From DAOMOP01 sp035444405 (GTDB lineage Bacteria; Pseudomonadota; Gammaproteobacteria; Burkholderiales; Rhodocyclaceae), in assembly GCA_035444405.1 (NCBI GenBank), contig DAOMOP010000071.1:1-17492 (forward strand): 17,492 nt of DNA, in the 5' to 3' direction. Positions 14,400 through 17,492 of this stretch are shown here, in pieces. Positions within the stretch are counted from its first letter, which is position 1, and each line of letters starts with the position of its first letter. Below the pieces are notes generated by a model, which was not told the DNA's origin, did not search any database, and worked only from the letters and a program-made list of their open reading frames with translations. Made by a program: the position numbers and the translations under genes.

Positions 14400-14435
14400 T
14401 TCGTAACGTCTCCGGACGTAAGTGTAGCGCGGCAT

Positions 14436-14452
14436 CGCGGCGCATCGCCGCG
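14436..14452. promoter_or_regulatory. Dyad and -10-like elements between the PatB and MBL genes
   Basis: The 97-bp divergent gap holds an inverted repeat CGCGGC-GCATC-GCCGCG (14436-14452) and a direct repeat GCATCGC at 14432 and 14442, one helical turn apart. Flanking it are TACAAT (14463-14468, plus strand) and TACACT (14426-14421, minus strand) as possible -10 boxes, neither with a convincing -35. The arrangement would suit an operator between divergent promoters, but GC-rich DNA gives such repeats by chance. Confidence 0.25.
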
Positions 14453-14496
14453 GCCGGCATATTACAATCTCGGCAAACGAACGGAGGAGGGACATC

Positions 14497-15456
14497 GTGC
14501 AGTACGTCACTGCGCACCCGGACGGTATTCTGGCCGTCGATTCCGGCTACGGCCGGAACGGGCTTGCGGCGATTCACCTGATCATCCATCAAGGGCAGGC
14601 GGCGGTCGTCGACACCGGCACCAACGCGTCGGTGCCACGCGTGCTGGCGGCGCTGGCCGCAGCCGGCATCGCACCCGAAAAGGTTGCCTGGGTGATGCTC
14701 ACGCACATCCACCTGGACCATGCCGGCGGCGCCGGCAGCCTGATGTGCGCGTTTCCGAACGCCAAGCTGCTCGTGCATCCGCGCGGCGTGCATCACATGG
14801 CGGACCCGACCCGGCTATGGCAGGCGACTGCCGCGGTGTACGGCGCCGAGCGGGCCTTCGCGCTATACGGACGGCTGGCCCCGGTGGCCGAGGAGCGCAT
14901 CGTCGCCGCGGTCGACGGACTCGAGGCCGGCATGGGCGAGCGGCGCTTCCTGGTCATGGAGGCGCCGGGACACGCGCGTCATCACATCTGCATCTGGGAC
15001 GAGACCGCACGGGCGTTTTTCACCGGCGACGCGTTCGGCCTGTCGTACCGCGATCTCGATGTGAACGGCCGGGCGTCCATCCTGCCGACCACGACACCGA
15101 CGCAGTTCGATCCGGCCGCAATGCATGCGACGATCGACCGCATGCTGTCGTGGCGACCCGAAGCGATGTATCTGACCCACTACAGTCGGGTGACCGATGT
15201 CGAGCGCCTGGCCGCCGACCTGCACCGGCTCATCGACACGCAGATCGCCGTCGCACGCGCGGCACGCGGTGACGGGGTCGCGCGGCACGTCGAGATCCTT
15301 GCCGGCCTCGAGCAGATCGTGCGTGAAGAGGCCGAACGGCAAGGCTGGACCCTGCCCGAGGCCGAGGTGTTCGACCTGCTCAGGGCCGATCTCGAGCTCA
15401 ATGCGCAGGGGCTCGGCGTGTGGCTCGACGAATCGCGCGAAACCGAGCCGGCATGA
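14497..15456 (+). CDS. MBL-fold metallo-hydrolase, substrate unknown
   Basis: A 319-residue metallo-beta-lactamase-fold protein. The full metal site is visible: His70, His72, Asp74 and His75 in LTHIHLDHAGG, His159 in APGHARHH, Asp178 in FTGDAFG, and His228 in LTHYS, consistent with a dinuclear hydrolase. The N-terminal DSGYGRNGLAAIHLII and VVDTGTN strands are typical. After about residue 240 a helical C-terminal part of some 80 residues follows (DLHRLIDTQIAVARAARG, EQIVREEAERQGWTLPEAEV). Translation starts at GTG 14497, preceded by GGAGGAGGG. No signal peptide is seen. Divergent from the PatB-like gene, to which it may or may not be functionally linked. Family members include thiolesterases, lactonases and glyoxalase II; I cannot choose among them. 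Confidence 0.88.
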   Translation: MQYVTAHPDGILAVDSGYGRNGLAAIHLIIHQGQAAVVDTGTNASVPRVLAALAAAGIAPEKVAWVMLTHIHLDHAGGAGSLMCAFPNAKLLVHPRGVHHMADPTRLWQATAAVYGAERAFALYGRLAPVAEERIVAAVDGLEAGMGERRFLVMEAPGHARHHICIWDETARAFFTGDAFGLSYRDLDVNGRASILPTTTPTQFDPAAMHATIDRMLSWRPEAMYLTHYSRVTDVERLAADLHRLIDTQIAVARAARGDGVARHVEILAGLEQIVREEAERQGWTLPEAEVFDLLRADLELNAQGLGVWLDESRETEPA

Positions 15457-15466
15457 GATCGCCCGC

Positions 15467-15479
15467 GGGTCGATGACCC
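15467..15479. terminator. Short hairpin between convergent MBL and Sel1 genes
   Basis: GGGTC-GAT-GACCC in the 30-bp gap between two convergent stop codons. The stem is only 5 bp and lacks a U run, so it is at best a weak terminator. Confidence 0.2.
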
Positions 15480-15486
15480 ACAGCGT

Positions 15487-16146
15487 TCAGCACGGGGGGC
15501 GTCGGTCGCATCCCGTGGCGGGCCAGGTCGCGTTGCCGGCCGGACATGCGATAGCGGCGCGATCGGCCCAGTAGGCGGCCTGTTCGAGGTCGCGGACCAC
15601 GCCATGCCCCGATTCGTACATGCGTGCGAGCTGGCGCTTCGCGCCGGGATGGCCGGCGCGTGCGGCGGCATGCAGCCAGCGCACGGCCGAACGGCTGTCG
15701 GCGGCGATGCCGGTACCGTGCAACTGCAGCAGGGCGAGTCGATACTGCGCGTCGGCATGGCCCTGCCGCGCCGCCCGCAGAAACCATTCGGCTGCGACCG
15801 CGTGCGACTGCCGCACCCCGGCGCCGTCCTCGTAGAGGCGCGCGAATTCGAACTGCGCCGGCGGGAATCCCGCCTCGGCCGAGCGCCGCAGCCAGCGCCA
15901 CACCGCGTGCGCTTCGGGCGAATACGCTTTGCCGCTGCGCAGCAGCATGGCGTAGCGAAACTGCGCCACGCGGTTTCCGGCGCGTGCGGCGCGCTCGAAC
16001 AACGCCGCTGCCTCGCCGGTGTTCCCGTTTTCGTAGGCGGCCTGTGCCGCCTGGGTGAGCGTGGCCGCCGCCCCGTAGGCTGCGGCAGCGGGCGCGAGTC
16101 CGGCAATCAGTAGCGCAGTGACGATGTGCCGGACCGCTCCATGCAT
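15487..16146 (-). CDS. Exported Sel1-repeat protein
   Basis: A 219-residue protein with an N-terminal signal peptide: HGAVRH, a hydrophobic TALLIAGLAPAAAA core and an Ala-X-Ala-type cleavage region around residues 22-28. The mature part is built of about four Sel1-like (TPR-related) repeats, near residues 44-73, 81-111, 117-150 and 153-186, each with the A...A...G....A...LA..Y..G pattern (for example AAEWFLRAARQGHADAQYRL). Such repeats usually mediate protein-protein contacts; I cannot name a partner. The only three cysteines of the mature protein (201, 213, 219) lie in the last 19 residues. It diverges from tcdA by 104 bp and is convergent with the MBL gene. Confidence 0.85.
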   Translation of the reverse strand: MHGAVRHIVTALLIAGLAPAAAAYGAAATLTQAAQAAYENGNTGEAAALFERAARAGNRVAQFRYAMLLRSGKAYSPEAHAVWRWLRRSAEAGFPPAQFEFARLYEDGAGVRQSHAVAAEWFLRAARQGHADAQYRLALLQLHGTGIAADSRSAVRWLHAAARAGHPGAKRQLARMYESGHGVVRDLEQAAYWADRAAIACPAGNATWPATGCDRRPPC

Positions 16147-16193
16147 GATCTTCGCTCTCCTTTGGCCGATTGGAGCGCGTTGCGGCAGGGGAG

Positions 16194-16221
16194 TTCAGCA
16201 CGCGTCCGGCTGCGGTAAGAT
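16194..16221 (+). promoter_or_regulatory. Candidate tcdA promoter
   Basis: TTCAGC (16194-16199) and TAAGAT (16216-16221) are separated by 16 bp, about 30 bp before the preferred tcdA ATG. The -10 matches four of six bases and the -35 three, so support is modest. Confidence 0.3.
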
Positions 16222-16250
16222 CACTCCCTGTCCTGCCCCTTCGTGCTCCG

Positions 16251-17072
16251 ATGTTCGATACCAGCGCAATGCCTTTCGCGGTTCCCGATCCTGCCGCCGA
16301 TGTCGATTCGGCACGACGTTTCGGCGGCATCGCACGACTCTACGGTGATGGTGCACTGGCACGCCTCGCGCGTGCGCGTGTGTGCGTGGTCGGGATCGGC
16401 GGCGTCGGCTCGTGGGCGGCCGAAGCGCTGGTGCGCAGCGGTGTCGGGCACCTGAGGCTGATCGATCTCGATCACGTGGCCGAGTCCAACATCAACCGGC
16501 AAGTCCATGCGCTGGAGCCGACGCTCGGGCAGGCCAAGGTCGTCGCCATGCGCGAGCGGCTGCTGGCGATCAACCCGCACGCGCACATCGATGCAGTCGA
16601 GGACTTCGTCGAGCCGGACAATGCCGGGGCGCTGCTCGCCGGCTTCGACCTTGCCGTCGACGCGATCGACAGCGTGCGTGCCAAGGTGGCGGTGGTGCTG
16701 GCGTGCCGCAGCGCGCGCATGCCGCTGGTGATGGCCGGCGGGGCGGGCGGCAAGAGCGACCCGACGCGCATTCGCATCGACGACCTCGCCCGCACCGAGC
16801 AGGATCCGCTGCTTGCCAAGGTGCGCCGGCGCCTGCGCGCCGAGCACGGCTTCTCCCGCAATCCGAAGCGCACCTTCGGCATTCCGGTGGTCTATTCGAC
16901 CGAGCCGCTGCGCTACCCGGCGGCGAGTTGCGTGAGCGCTGCTGCGCCTCAAGGGCTCGCCTGTGCCGGCTACGGCTCGAGCATCGCGGTGACGGCGAGC
17001 GTGGGGCTGTTCGCGTCGGCACGGGCAATCGAGCTGCTGCTGCAACGCGCGGCCTCGACAGACGGAGATTGA
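16251..17072 (+). CDS. tcdA: tRNA threonylcarbamoyladenosine dehydratase (TcdA/CsdL)
   Basis: TcdA is an E1-like (ThiF family) ATP-dependent enzyme that cyclises t6A at tRNA position 37 to ct6A. From ATG 16251 it is 273 residues (E. coli 268). It has RFGGIARLYG at the start, the nucleotide-binding VVGIGGVGSWAAEALVRSG (Gly48, Gly50, Gly51, Gly53), LIDLDHVAESNINRQVHALE with the Asp and Arg of the adenylation site, and VDAIDSVRAKV. Later come MAGGAGGKSDPTRIRIDDLA and VVYSTEPLRYP. These match E. coli TcdA block by block rather than ThiF or MoeB. Starts further upstream give unlike sequence; ATG 16269 is an alternative. A CbiX-type gene follows after 3 nt. Confidence 0.93.
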   Translation: MFDTSAMPFAVPDPAADVDSARRFGGIARLYGDGALARLARARVCVVGIGGVGSWAAEALVRSGVGHLRLIDLDHVAESNINRQVHALEPTLGQAKVVAMRERLLAINPHAHIDAVEDFVEPDNAGALLAGFDLAVDAIDSVRAKVAVVLACRSARMPLVMAGGAGGKSDPTRIRIDDLARTEQDPLLAKVRRRLRAEHGFSRNPKRTFGIPVVYSTEPLRYPAASCVSAAAPQGLACAGYGSSIAVTASVGLFASARAIELLLQRAASTDGD

Positions 17073-17075
17073 ACG

Positions 17076-17456
17076 ATGGACCAGCAAACGGCGGTGATCC
17101 TGTTCGGACATGGGGCCCGTGACCCGGAGTGGGCGAACCCGATGCGCCGCGCGCGCGCGTGCCTGCTGGAAGATTCGCCCGCACTGCAGGTCGAGCTCGC
17201 CTTTCTCGAGTTCATCGAGCCGACGCTGGACGAGGCGATCGATCGTCTCGTCGCCGGCGGCGCGAACCGCATCACGGTCATTCCGATGTTCCTCGCCCAG
17301 GGCGGCCATCTGAAGCGTGACCTGCCGGTGCTGATCGAGGGGGCGCGCAGCCGTCACCCGCAGTGTGCGATCCGTCAGGCGCGCGCGGTCGGCGAGGCCG
17401 ACACGGTGATCAGCGCGATGGCGGACTACGCGAGGCGCTCGGCGCTCGAGGGCTGA
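17076..17456 (+). CDS. Short CbiX/SirB-type sirohydrochlorin chelatase
   Basis: A 126-residue protein of the small CbiX family, single-domain class II chelatases that insert cobalt (CbiX) or iron (SirB) into sirohydrochlorin, for cobalamin or siroheme. The two metal-binding histidines are visible: His12 in ILFGHGARDPEW and His78 in IPMFLAQGGHLKRDLP. FLEFIEPTLDEAID and GANRITVIPM are also typical. Length fits the short form, which works as a homodimer, whereas longer CbiX proteins are an internal duplication. The ATG is 3 nt after the tcdA stop, with GGAG in the end of tcdA, so the two are co-translated. Neighbours do not show whether iron or cobalt is the metal. Confidence 0.88.
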   Translation: MDQQTAVILFGHGARDPEWANPMRRARACLLEDSPALQVELAFLEFIEPTLDEAIDRLVAGGANRITVIPMFLAQGGHLKRDLPVLIEGARSRHPQCAIRQARAVGEADTVISAMADYARRSALEG

Positions 17457-17461
17457 TCGCG

Positions 17462-17492
17462 ATGAGTGCGCCCGGCACGCCGCGCCGGCGTC
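17462..17492 (+). CDS. Possible start of a further gene (partial)
   Basis: An ATG at 17462, 5 nt after the chelatase stop, opens a frame (MSAPGTPRRR) that runs off the window end. The spacing fits continuation of the tcdA operon, but ten codons do not allow identification and there is no strong ribosome binding site. Confidence 0.3.
   Translation, partial: MSAPGTPRRR

Noticed and set aside
1..17492. Mobile elements, CRISPR, phage or defence genes
   Set aside because: No transposase, integrase, terminal inverted repeats, spaced repeats or known defence domains were seen; codon and base use look uniform across the window.

Overview
The window is GC-rich bacterial chromosome carrying the downstream half of the spc ribosomal-protein operon, the whole alpha operon, and then a run of housekeeping and poorly characterised genes. 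Protein sequences (SecY, RpoA, UvrA, SSB, TcdA), the gene order rplR-rpsE-rpmD-rplO-secY-infA-rpmJ-rpsM-rpsK-rpsD-rpoA-rplQ, and the uvrA / MFS transporter / ssb neighbourhood all point to a betaproteobacterium. A Rhodocyclales-type lineage (Azoarcus/Thauera-like) is my inference; I could not run a database search.

Positions 1-5889 hold a tightly packed plus-strand array: the last codons of rplR, then rpsE, rpmD, rplO, secY, infA, rpmJ, rpsM, rpsK, rpsD, rpoA and rplQ. These encode ribosomal proteins, the SecY translocon pore, initiation factor IF-1 and the RNA polymerase alpha subunit. secY is interrupted at 1314-1362 by a short non-homologous stretch ending in ten Ns, which I read as an assembly join and not a biological lesion. 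The array ends in a perfect 30-bp palindromic terminator (5913-5942), placed to serve the convergent gene hslR as well.

Positions 5976-8314 hold hslR (minus strand, Hsp15-type S4-domain RNA-binding protein), divergent galE (UDP-glucose 4-epimerase), a DUF2237 gene that probably starts at TTG, and a 100-residue protein of unknown function (minus strand). The unknown gene lies downstream of uvrA.

Positions 8416-13112 are the DNA repair and replication neighbourhood. uvrA is on the minus strand. A YajR-like MFS transporter diverges from it, with back-to-back candidate promoters between them, and ssb follows the transporter. Positions 13194-15456 hold a PatB/MalY-type PLP enzyme (minus) divergent from an MBL-fold hydrolase (plus). 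Positions 15487-17456 hold an exported Sel1-repeat protein (minus), divergent from tcdA (tRNA t6A dehydratase) and a closely linked short CbiX/SirB-type chelatase. A possible next gene begins at 17462.

I see no rRNA, tRNA, CRISPR array, insertion sequence, prophage or recognisable defence system. The window is mostly core genome. The points most worth checking are the secY join, the DUF2237 gene, the 100-residue unknown, the orphan MBL hydrolase and a few small regulatory-looking dyads.
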